Source of the DNA: CAZAFD01 sp964484785
GTDB lineage: Bacteria; Pseudomonadota; Alphaproteobacteria; Rickettsiales; UBA1997
DNA: 8,536 bases
NCBI GenBank assembly: GCA_964484785.1
Contig: CAZAFD010000026.1
Span: forward strand, 1-8,536
Direction of reading: 5' to 3'
Under the pieces are notes generated by a model. It was not told the DNA's origin. It did no database searches and saw only the letters and a list, made by a program, of their open reading frames with translations. Both the position numbers and the translations under genes were made by a program. Position 1 is the first letter of the stretch. Every line of letters begins with the position of its first letter. Shown piece by piece: positions 1-5,889 of the stretch.

Positions 1-16
1 GGAGCCAAAATATTTC

Positions 17-47
17 TTGTAATTAAATAATACACCTCTACTATAAA
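17..47 (+). promoter_or_regulatory. possible sigma70-type promoter before the small membrane protein gene
   Basis: TTGTAA at 17-22 could be a -35 element and TATAAA at 42-47 a -10 element, about 30 bases before the first start codon. The spacer of 19 bases is longer than the preferred 17, and such hexamers are common by chance in AT-rich DNA. The -10 lies inside an imperfect dyad, ACTATAAATAGT, at 40-51. Upstream context is cut off by the window edge. Confidence 0.3.
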
Positions 48-76
48 TAGTAATTTAATCATTTGGTATTGTAAGT

Positions 77-403
77 ATGAGTGATGCGGAAAGATTAATG
101 AAAGATTTTATGAATAATCAAAATAAGAGCCTAATTGGGGAAAAGGTTACTACACCAGAGCCAAAGCCAGAAGAAGATGGTTTACCAGACGCCCAAAAAG
201 CTGAACATTACGATACATCGTATAGTGATACTAGTAACGATAAAGCGTATCTTGCCGCCCGTAAAATTATATCTGCCCTTATTAAAATACCTATTTTACT
301 TGGAGGTTTAGCAGGGGCAATTTACTTATCAATATCATTATTACCTATAATAATAAATTATTTAAGAAAGGTATTTATTATATTAGCTGTAGGCTCCAAA
401 TAA
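77..403 (+). CDS. small hypothetical membrane protein (108 aa)
   Basis: I do not recognise this protein. Residues 1-60 are hydrophilic, with a Pro/Glu-rich stretch around 26-35 and a Ser/Asp/Tyr-rich stretch around 44-55, which suggests a flexible soluble arm. A strongly hydrophobic segment from about 69 to 95 (PILLGGLAGAIYLSISLLP core) is a likely transmembrane helix. It is followed by a short basic turn (LRK) and a second, shorter hydrophobic tail at 99-106. No signal peptide, cysteine pair or known motif is visible. The start ATG lacks a Shine-Dalgarno sequence; an in-frame ATG at 98 (Met8) is an alternative. It is followed 25 bases later by the peptidase gene and may be co-transcribed with it. 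Codon use matches the neighbours, so it is probably a genuine resident gene. Function unknown. Confidence 0.7.
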   Translation: MSDAERLMKDFMNNQNKSLIGEKVTTPEPKPEEDGLPDAQKAEHYDTSYSDTSNDKAYLAARKIISALIKIPILLGGLAGAIYLSISLLPIIINYLRKVFIILAVGSK

Positions 404-428
404 CAAACCTTAAGTTTTAAATAAATTC

Positions 429-2396
429 ATGAATAAAAACATTTTTTATAGAACATCTTCAAGAAACAGTAGAACCTACGTTTTTTTAACTTTGTTATTA
501 ATAACATCATTATTATTCATATTATTCGTAGATCAAGACTATCTTGTTAGAAACTTTATCATTAACCACAAAACAACACCTAAAAACCCTAATAATATGA
601 CTAAAGTAAAAGATTTAGGCCAGATGCCCAATTGGAATTTAACAGACTTATATAAAGACATTGATGACACACAAATTAATATAGACATAGAAAATCTAGA
701 ACACGATATTCTTAATTTCCAAAAGACTTACAAAAATCAAATAGCTAAAACTTCTGGTACAATTTTATTTGAAGCCTTAAAGCTTTACGAAAATATATTT
801 GAACGAATTAGTAAGCTTGGCAGTTATGCTTATTTAAAGTATTCCGAAGATCTAAGATCAGAAAAAAATCTACAGTTTCATCAGAAAATTACAGAAGTTC
901 TAACTAATTTTAGTTCTAGTTTAGCGTTCTTTGAAATAGAAATTAATGAATTATCTAATATAGCTATACAAAAGCGTTTTAATCAAAGTAAAGATTTGGT
1001 TAAATATTACGGAACTTATATTAAGAATATACGGCTATTTAGAAATCATCAACTAAAGGTTAAACTACAAGAATTAGAAACAGAAAAAAGTATAACTGGC
1101 CGCCAAGCTTGGGTAAAACTTTTTGACGAAACAATTGATGGTATGGAATTTAACTTCGATGGCAAAATATTAAATGAAGCTCAAATTCTAGAAATAGTTA
1201 ATGGATCTAATGAACAAAACAGAAAAAAAGCTGGTAAAGTTTTTGGAGAAACATTGGGAAAGAATATTAAATTATTAGCTTACATTACAAATACCCTAGC
1301 CAAGGACTTAGAAATAAGTAATAAATGGCATAAATATCGTGACCCTATACAGGAAAGAAATTTAAGTAATTTAATTGAAGACGATGTTGTTGAGCAACTT
1401 TATCAAAGTGTACATAAAAACTATGCAAATATTTCTCATAGATATTATAAATTAAAAGCTAAAATCTTGGGTAAGAAGAAGCTACACTACACTGATAGAA
1501 ATGCCCCTCTTCCTTTCGCTGATGAAAATTATTATTCCTGGAAAGAAGCTAAAGACGTCGTGTTAGCTGCCTATAGAAGATTCTCTCCTAAAATGGCTGA
1601 AATAGGACAAAAATTCTTTGATAATAATTGGATTGATGTTCCGACGTACTTGGGTAAACGAGGTGGTGCCTATATGCATCCAACAGTTCCTAGTGTACAT
1701 CCCTACATTTTATTAAACTTCCAAGGAAAGGCACGAGATGTTTCTACCTTAGCCCATGAATTAGGCCATGGAATACATCAATATTTAGCTAAGGACAATG
1801 GTTATTTTATGTCTGAAACCCCATTAACTTTAGCTGAGACAGCCTCTGTATTTGGTGAACAATTAATTTTTAGATACTTATTAGATAAGGAGAAAGATCC
1901 AATTAAAAAAATAGCTATCTTAGCTAATAAAATAGAGGATATGTTAAATACTGTTGTAAGACAGATAGCCTTCTTAGAATTTGAAAAGACCGTACATAAA
2001 GAACGAACAAATGGCGAATTATCTGTAGATAGACTAAACAACATTTGGTTAAATGTACAGAAAAAGAGTTTAGGCGACGCCTTTAAGTTTGATGAAGAAT
2101 ACAAATATTATTGGGCATATATACCTCATTTCATACACACGCCATTCTATGTATATGCATATGCATTCGGTGATTGTTTAGTTAACTCATTGTTTGCTAT
2201 ATATATGAAACAACCCCAAGGTTTTGAAAAAAAGTATCTTGAGCTACTAAAGGCTGGTGGTAGTAAAAAATATACAGAATTATTAGAACCTTTTGGATTA
2301 GACCCACACAATAAAGACTTTTGGCAGAATGGTATGAATATGATTAGTGATCTTATCAATAGCCTGGAAGAACTATTAGAAGAACAAAAAATATAA
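429..2396 (+). CDS. M3-family oligoendopeptidase (PepF-like) with N-terminal membrane anchor
   Basis: Zinc metallopeptidase of the M3B (oligoendopeptidase F) type, a family that cleaves short peptides. The zinc site is clear: HELGH with His443, Glu444 and His447, and the third ligand Glu470 in the LAETAS motif that matches the family's E-A-S/P-S glutamate. The C-terminal substrate-binding/transition-state region is present as IHTPFYVYAYAFG (about 569-581). The family-typical N-terminus (PNWNLTDLY) begins only at about residue 67. Before it lie some 60 extra residues with four basic residues (K3, R8, R12, R15) and a hydrophobic helix at about 17-34, which predicts a signal anchor with the catalytic part outside the inner membrane. 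Met57 (ATG at 597) is the alternative start and would give a conventional soluble enzyme of 599 aa; neither start has a Shine-Dalgarno. I kept the long form because the extension is open, codon-typical and carries a coherent anchor. The stop lies 16 bases before bamD. Confidence 0.93.
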   Translation: MNKNIFYRTSSRNSRTYVFLTLLLITSLLFILFVDQDYLVRNFIINHKTTPKNPNNMTKVKDLGQMPNWNLTDLYKDIDDTQINIDIENLEHDILNFQKTYKNQIAKTSGTILFEALKLYENIFERISKLGSYAYLKYSEDLRSEKNLQFHQKITEVLTNFSSSLAFFEIEINELSNIAIQKRFNQSKDLVKYYGTYIKNIRLFRNHQLKVKLQELETEKSITGRQAWVKLFDETIDGMEFNFDGKILNEAQILEIVNGSNEQNRKKAGKVFGETLGKNIKLLAYITNTLAKDLEISNKWHKYRDPIQERNLSNLIEDDVVEQLYQSVHKNYANISHRYYKLKAKILGKKKLHYTDRNAPLPFADENYYSWKEAKDVVLAAYRRFSPKMAEIGQKFFDNNWIDVPTYLGKRGGAYMHPTVPSVHPYILLNFQGKARDVSTLAHELGHGIHQYLAKDNGYFMSETPLTLAETASVFGEQLIFRYLLDKEKDPIKKIAILANKIEDMLNTVVRQIAFLEFEKTVHKERTNGELSVDRLNNIWLNVQKKSLGDAFKFDEEYKYYWAYIPHFIHTPFYVYAYAFGDCLVNSLFAIYMKQPQGFEKKYLELLKAGGSKKYTELLEPFGLDPHNKDFWQNGMNMISDLINSLEELLEEQKI

Positions 2397-2412
2397 TTAT
2401 TAATATAGTTTA

Positions 2413-3138
2413 ATGAAAAAAATAATTTTTATAGTCTCTGTGCTAGTTTGCCTAGCCGCTTGCACAAACAAGACGAATTTATCTATCAAAGAGGCTGATG
2501 TTTTATATAAAGAAGCCATAGAGGAATTAAAGTTTGGGAACTACGGTCAGGCAGCAAAAAAATTCGAGGAGATAGATGTACATTATCCGACATACAGTCG
2601 TAGTACGGATGCTATTATAATGGCAGCCTATTCCTATCATAAGGCAAAAAAATATATGGAATCTAGCAATATAATAGAATATTATATAAAGTACTTTGCC
2701 TCTAGAAAAGAAATCTGCTACATAATGTACTTAGATGTCATGAATTACTATAGTTTAATTCAGAATATAGGTAGATTACCAGAAGTTCCAAAAAATGGAT
2801 ATAAAGCTGCTAAAAGAGCTATTGAAACTTGTAAAGACACTAAATACGCAACCGAAATAAACGAAAAATTATTGTTATTTGAAAGCCACTTGGTTGGCAA
2901 TGAATTGGATCTCGCTAGAACTAATCTAGAAAGCAATAACTTTACCGGTGCTTTACAACATCTTCATATAATACTAAATAGTTATCCAAATACACCATAT
3001 TTGGATGAAGTTTATTATAGATTTGTTGAAATTTATAACTATTTAGGCTATCAGAATGGTGTAAATGAATATATAAATCTCCTAAGATACAAGTTCAGAA
3101 ATAGTCAATGGTTAAAACTAGCGGAGGAGCTTTTATGA
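2413..3138 (+). CDS. bamD: outer membrane protein assembly factor BamD (ComL-type lipoprotein)
   Basis: Lipoprotein of the BAM complex, which with BamA folds beta-barrel proteins into the outer membrane. A lipoprotein signal peptide is clear: MKK, a hydrophobic core, and the lipobox LAAC with lipidated Cys17. The mature part is a chain of TPR-like helix pairs: the first is residues about 28-59 (LYKEAIEELKFGNYGQAAKKFEE.. shape with the G-Y-x-x-A signature), the second about 65-97, and the central segment around IQNIGRL (116-122) corresponds to the BamD region before the third repeat. The pattern F-x-x-A-L-x-x-x-x-I-L-x-x-Y-P-x-T at 177-194 marks a C-terminal repeat. Length 241 aa is near the E. 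coli protein. There is no Shine-Dalgarno before the ATG. The TGA stop overlaps the rlpA ATG as ATGA, so the two are almost certainly translated from one message. In many bacteria bamD sits with lpxC or recN; neither is seen here. Confidence 0.9.
   Translation: MKKIIFIVSVLVCLAACTNKTNLSIKEADVLYKEAIEELKFGNYGQAAKKFEEIDVHYPTYSRSTDAIIMAAYSYHKAKKYMESSNIIEYYIKYFASRKEICYIMYLDVMNYYSLIQNIGRLPEVPKNGYKAAKRAIETCKDTKYATEINEKLLLFESHLVGNELDLARTNLESNNFTGALQHLHIILNSYPNTPYLDEVYYRFVEIYNYLGYQNGVNEYINLLRYKFRNSQWLKLAEELL
3123..3129 (+). promoter_or_regulatory. strong Shine-Dalgarno that fixes the rlpA start at 3135
   Basis: GGAGGAG lies within the last codons of bamD, 5 bases before the ATG at 3135. It is the best ribosome-binding site in the window and selects Met at 3135 over the in-frame upstream ATG at 3108, which has no such motif and would put nine hydrophilic residues before the lipoprotein signal peptide. 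Confidence 0.85.
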
Positions 3139-3713
3139 AGAAGTTTAATTTAATAATATGTCTCTTATTATTAGTTAGCTGTTCTGGAACCGGGTCTAGA
3201 CCTAGAGTTGCTTATAGGGATCTATATGAATTGATAGATTTTGGGGATACCGAATACTATGCTAGAAATAATAGTTACGACTATAGACATCTAAAATCCA
3301 ATAGATATACCGGTTATTATAAAGTTGGTAAACCTTATAAAATAAATGGTACCACCTATTATCCCAAAGAGGATGCAAATTATAAAGAAGTTGGTATAGC
3401 TTCATGGTACGGAGAGGATTTTCATAATAAGAAAACAGCAAATGGTGAAACTTATAATATGCATGATCTAACTGCTGCTCATAGAACATTACCTTTACCT
3501 TGCCTGGTAAAGGTAACAAATTTAGAAAATGGGAAAAGTCTGGTAGTAAGAGTAAACGACAGGGGGCCATATGCTAAAAATAGAATCATTGATGTTTCAA
3601 AAAATGTAGCAAAAGAACTTGGATTTTATAACAAAGGCACTACCAAAGTAAAGGTAGAATACCTACATAAAGAAACAAATAGAATGTTGAGAGATCTTAG
3701 ATTAAAGTTTTAG
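3135..3713 (+). CDS. rlpA: RlpA-type septal-ring lipoprotein / lytic transglycosylase
   Basis: RlpA family protein; characterised members are outer-membrane lipoproteins that cleave peptidoglycan glycan strands stripped of stem peptides and act in cell separation. From the ATG at 3135 the product is 192 aa: signal peptide MKKFNLIICLLLL and lipobox LVSC with Cys16. The alphaproteobacterial lead-in VGKPYKINGTTYYPKED spans about 64-80. The double-psi beta-barrel domain covers about 85-176, with GIASWYG at 87-93, the AAHRTLP motif (His116) and the VNDRGP motif (Asp142); these His and Asp match the proposed catalytic pair of the family. No C-terminal SPOR domain is present, unlike in longer gammaproteobacterial RlpA, so septal targeting by SPOR is not expected. 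The start overlaps the bamD stop (ATGA) and has a strong ribosome-binding site. A longer start at 3108 exists but looks wrong. The DUF2628 gene follows after 12 bases. Confidence 0.92.
   Translation: MKKFNLIICLLLLVSCSGTGSRPRVAYRDLYELIDFGDTEYYARNNSYDYRHLKSNRYTGYYKVGKPYKINGTTYYPKEDANYKEVGIASWYGEDFHNKKTANGETYNMHDLTAAHRTLPLPCLVKVTNLENGKSLVVRVNDRGPYAKNRIIDVSKNVAKELGFYNKGTTKVKVEYLHKETNRMLRDLRLKF
3489..3516. repeat. perfect 11-bp inverted repeat inside rlpA
   Basis: TTACCTTTACC at 3489-3499 is exactly complementary to GGTAAAGGTAA at 3506-3516, with a 6-base loop (TTGCCT). It codes for the conserved TLPLPCLVKVT part of the RlpA domain, so it is not an inserted element. There is no following T-run, so it does not look like a terminator. 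Confidence 0.8.
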
Positions 3714-3725
3714 GTAAAAAGAATA

Positions 3726-4115
3726 ATGGCGACATTGAAGTTTTATAATATCTTCTTAAGAGAAGGTCCAAACAAAAGAGTAGAAGATTTAGTAATGATA
3801 AAGGATGGTTTTAATTTCTATTCCCTTATATTCAATGTTTTATGGCTTTTCACTAAAGGACTATTTGTGCCTGGTTTTATTTTTACAATAATAACTTTAT
3901 CTGCTTTTCGTTATCTTAGTGTAATTGCAGTATGCTTTATACATTTATTATTGTCTATCTTTTTAAGTCTTGAAGGCCACAGACTTTTAATGAAGAAATA
4001 TATAAGAGATGATTGGAAGTATTTAGGGTATTCATCCGGAGTAAACATCAAGGATGCTAAAAGAAGATTTTTAGACAGTTTAAACAACGAAGAAGACCAA
4101 ACAAAAAGTTATTGA
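3726..4115 (+). CDS. DUF2628 family membrane protein
   Basis: Small membrane protein of 129 aa that fits the DUF2628 pattern known from alphaproteobacteria; the family has no settled function. The N-terminal part is a short hydrophilic segment (KFYNIFLREGP at 5-15, then VMIKDGFNFYSLIFNVLWL at 23-41) that matches the family's 'vkdGFsw.a.....lWll' signature around Gly28-Trp40. Two or three hydrophobic helices follow, about 32-43 (weak), 46-60 and 62-82, ending at Glu83-Gly84. The C-terminal tail is cytoplasmic-looking and carries the family-like W-x-x-x-G and A-K-R-R-F motifs (Trp97, Gly101, Ala111-Phe115). The start ATG at 3726 has only a weak purine run (AAAAAG) upstream. It follows rlpA by 12 bases, consistent with one operon. 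I am confident of the family but make no claim about its role. Confidence 0.8.
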   Translation: MATLKFYNIFLREGPNKRVEDLVMIKDGFNFYSLIFNVLWLFTKGLFVPGFIFTIITLSAFRYLSVIAVCFIHLLLSIFLSLEGHRLLMKKYIRDDWKYLGYSSGVNIKDAKRRFLDSLNNEEDQTKSY

Positions 4116-4140
4116 TATTAAAAATATAGTTATTTATGAT
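4112..4140 (+). promoter_or_regulatory. near-consensus sigma70 promoter for the ialB-like gene (and gap)
   Basis: TTGATA at 4112-4117 and TATGAT at 4135-4140 each match the housekeeping consensus at five of six bases, with the ideal 17-base spacer. Transcription would begin near 4147, leaving about 22 bases of leader that contain AGGA (4158-4161) before the ATG at 4169. The promoter overlaps the end of the DUF2628 gene. It would let ialB and gap be expressed apart from the upstream genes. It is unproven, since AT-rich DNA gives chance matches, but the spacing is exact. Confidence 0.5.
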
Positions 4141-4157
4141 AAAAAGACAGTTGTTGC

Positions 4158-4161
4158 AGGA
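4158..4161 (+). promoter_or_regulatory. ribosome binding site supporting the ialB-like start at 4169
   Basis: AGGA sits 7 bases before the ATG at 4169. The upstream in-frame ATG at 4136 has no purine-rich site and lies within the proposed -10 hexamer. Confidence 0.6.
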
Positions 4162-4168
4162 TAAACTT

Positions 4169-4705
4169 ATGAAACGAATTATCAACTTTTATGTTTTGGG
4201 GTTACTCCTCTTGTGCCTTCAGGGAGCGAGAGCTGAAATCATAGAAAACCAAACTATAACCAACGAAGAATTTGGACCATGGGTTGTATCATGTAGAGAA
4301 GACGTAATGTTATCTACAATGGAATGCAAATTCTTTACGCAAATCACAGACAATACCGTATTATTTATTAATCCAGATAAAAAAAATAATGAAATTGTTA
4401 TCATATCTAACGATATGGTGCCAGGTTCTAAGATGATGTTGAAAATTGATAAATTTAGGCCAATTTTAAGTAATATCAAAGACGGTAAAAATATATATAA
4501 TGTAGTTAATCTAGAACCTGCAGATAAATTTAATTTGTTTAATCAGATAAGGTCAGGAACAACTTTGTATACCAGATTAACTATTAGTGACCAAGGCGCA
4601 CCACTCGGTAGAAAAGAAATTACTGCTAAATTAAGTTTAACAGATTTTAGTAAAGCTCTTGTATATTATGAATCCCAAAATACTGGTATTCATAATAGGT
4701 ATTAA
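4169..4705 (+). CDS. invasion-associated locus B (IalB) family periplasmic protein
   Basis: Secreted protein of the IalB family, named for the Bartonella protein linked to erythrocyte invasion; homologues occur widely in alphaproteobacteria, including free-living ones, so a virulence role should not be assumed. From the ATG at 4169 the product is 178 aa with a classical signal peptide: MKR, a hydrophobic core (YVLGLLLLCL) and a cleavage site A-R-A before Glu23. The family signature FGPWVVSC lies at 35-42, and Cys42 with Cys53 probably form a disulfide in the periplasm. The C-terminal part (GRKEITAKLSLTDFSKAL) fits the family's closing beta-strand and alpha-helix pattern. The longer start at 4136 would add 11 polar residues before the signal peptide; the ribosome site and promoter favour 4169. 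gap follows after 27 bases. Family assignment is good; the symbol ialB is withheld because orthology to the Bartonella gene is not shown. Confidence 0.8.
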   Translation: MKRIINFYVLGLLLLCLQGARAEIIENQTITNEEFGPWVVSCREDVMLSTMECKFFTQITDNTVLFINPDKKNNEIVIISNDMVPGSKMMLKIDKFRPILSNIKDGKNIYNVVNLEPADKFNLFNQIRSGTTLYTRLTISDQGAPLGRKEITAKLSLTDFSKALVYYESQNTGIHNRY

Positions 4706-4732
4706 TTAATTATCAATAAATGAAGGTTTAAC

Positions 4733-5743
4733 ATGAGTATAAAAGTAGCTATTAATGGTTTTGGAAGAATCGGAAGATGCGTTTTGAGAGCATACTTCGA
4801 GAATCAGAAAAAATACAAGGATATAGATATAGTTGCTATAAATGATCTAATTCCTATTGAAACTAATGCTCACTTATTAAAGTTTGACTCAGTACACGGC
4901 CATTTCGGAGGAGAAGTACAAGTAGAAGGTGATAAGTTAAAGATAGATGGCAAGAGTATTAGAGTATTTTCGGAAAGAGATGCAAATAACTTACCATGGA
5001 AAGATCTTGGTATAGACGTAGTTATGGAGTGTACAGGCATTTTTAACAGTAAAGAAAAAGCTCAACCACACTTCAATGCTGGAGCAAAAAAAGTACTCTT
5101 ATCAGCACCAGCAAAGGATGATACAAAAACTGTCGTTATGGGTGTAAATAACAAAGATCTACTAAGTTCAGATATAATAATTTCAAATGGTTCATGTACA
5201 ACAAACTGTTTAGCACCAGTAGCAAAGGTTTTAGATTCAGCTCTAGGAATTGTCAAGGGTCACATGACAACAGTTCATGCTTACACCAGCGACCAGAGAT
5301 TGATAGACTGTGCGCATAATGATCTCAGAAGAGCTAGAGCCGCTGCTTTATCCATGATTCCTACATCAACTGGAGCTGCAAAAGCAGTAGGTTTAGTTCT
5401 ACCACAATTGAAAGGCAAATTAGACGGGGTAGCTATAAGAGTTCCTACACCAGATGTATCATTTGCTGACTTAACTTTTGAAGCAGCTAGAAAGACAAGT
5501 GTAGAAGAAGTTAATGCTTTAATTAAACAAGCCGCTGAAGGTGAATTAAAAAATATTTTAACATATACAAACGAACCTTTGGTTTCTATAGACTTTACTC
5601 ACAATCCTCACAGTTCTATCTTTGATATGTCTCAAACCAAGGTTCTTGGTGAGAATATGGTAAGAATTGGTTCCTGGTACGACAATGAGTGGGGCTTTTC
5701 TAATAGAATGTTAGATAACGCAATGTATTGGTTATCTTTATAG
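4733..5743 (+). CDS. gap: glyceraldehyde-3-phosphate dehydrogenase
   Basis: Interconverts glyceraldehyde 3-phosphate and 1,3-bisphosphoglycerate in the cytoplasm, in glycolysis or gluconeogenesis. The 336 aa length is typical. The Rossmann NAD-binding motif NGFGRIGR is at 8-15, and Asp38 in AIND corresponds to the Asp32 of Bacillus GAPDH that binds the NAD ribose. The catalytic motif SNGSCTTNC gives the nucleophile Cys155, with His182 as its base partner. The phosphate-binding loops SMIPTSTGAAKA (207-218) and the C-terminal WYDNEWGFSNRM (315-326) are intact. One oddity is Cys193-Ala194 where NAD-specific Bacillus GAPDH has Leu187-Pro188. The start ATG is preceded by GAAGG (4722-4726), 6 bases away, a moderate ribosome site. 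It lies 27 bases after the ialB-like gene and is the last gene before a strong terminator. In related intracellular bacteria GAPDH is thought to run mainly in the gluconeogenic direction; that is inference here. Confidence 0.97.
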   Translation: MSIKVAINGFGRIGRCVLRAYFENQKKYKDIDIVAINDLIPIETNAHLLKFDSVHGHFGGEVQVEGDKLKIDGKSIRVFSERDANNLPWKDLGIDVVMECTGIFNSKEKAQPHFNAGAKKVLLSAPAKDDTKTVVMGVNNKDLLSSDIIISNGSCTTNCLAPVAKVLDSALGIVKGHMTTVHAYTSDQRLIDCAHNDLRRARAAALSMIPTSTGAAKAVGLVLPQLKGKLDGVAIRVPTPDVSFADLTFEAARKTSVEEVNALIKQAAEGELKNILTYTNEPLVSIDFTHNPHSSIFDMSQTKVLGENMVRIGSWYDNEWGFSNRMLDNAMYWLSL

Positions 5744-5766
5744 AAGATATAAATTTTAAATTTTGT

Positions 5767-5801
5767 AAGACCAAGTTATTTTATGTAACTTGGTCTTTTT
5801 T
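5767..5801 (+). terminator. intrinsic terminator after gap
   Basis: A perfect 12-base-pair stem, AAGACCAAGTTA (5767-5778) with TAACTTGGTCTT (5786-5797), closes a 7-base loop and runs into six T residues (5796-5801). It lies 23 bases after the gap stop codon. The T-run is only on the + strand side, so it serves gap and the genes upstream and separates them from clpB. Confidence 0.93.
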
Positions 5802-5831
5802 GTACTATATTTCTAGTCTTAAATACTAAAC

Positions 5832-5863
5832 CTTGATTTTCTGAAGAGAGACTATATATAGTC
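5832..5863 (+). promoter_or_regulatory. likely clpB promoter with a palindrome over the -10
   Basis: CTTGATT at 5832-5838 can serve as a -35: TTGATT resembles sigma70, and CTTGAT resembles the CTTGAA of heat-shock sigma32 promoters. TATATA (5855-5860, 16-base spacer) or TATAGT (5857-5862, 18-base spacer) would be the -10; the C-rich sigma32 -10 is not seen. The -10 lies in a perfect 14-base palindrome, GACTATATATAGTC, at 5850-5863. A promoter is required between the gap terminator and clpB; its exact elements and sigma factor are inferred. Confidence 0.4.
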
Positions 5864-5889
5864 ATATAGATGAATCTTGGCCTTTATAT

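Noticed and set aside
1..399. GGAGCC at the window start and GGCTCC at the end of the first gene, as possible inverted terminal repeats
   Set aside because: Only six bases match, flanks do not extend the pairing, there is no transposase and no target-site duplication.
1802..2104. Minus-strand open frame of 100 codons inside the peptidase gene
   Set aside because: It lies wholly opposite the conserved zinc-site region of the M3 peptidase, shows no recognisable protein motif, and is best explained as a shadow.
2155..2166. Palindrome ATGCATATGCAT in the peptidase gene
   Set aside because: It arises from the repeated Tyr-Ala codons of the conserved YVYAYAFG motif, so it needs no regulatory explanation.
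3262..3570. Minus-strand open frame of 102 codons opposite rlpA
   Set aside because: The + strand encodes the conserved RlpA domain; the reverse product is a low-complexity Leu/Tyr-rich sequence with no motif or ribosome site.
2413..4115. Possible reassigned TGA codon (as in some reduced genomes)
   Set aside because: bamD and the DUF2628 gene both end at TGA at family-typical lengths, and Trp is read from TGG, so the standard bacterial code fits.
4219..4479. Minus-strand open frame of 86 codons opposite the ialB-like gene
   Set aside because: It is a shadow of the IalB-family coding region; the Ile/Leu/Ser-rich product reflects AT-rich antisense codons.
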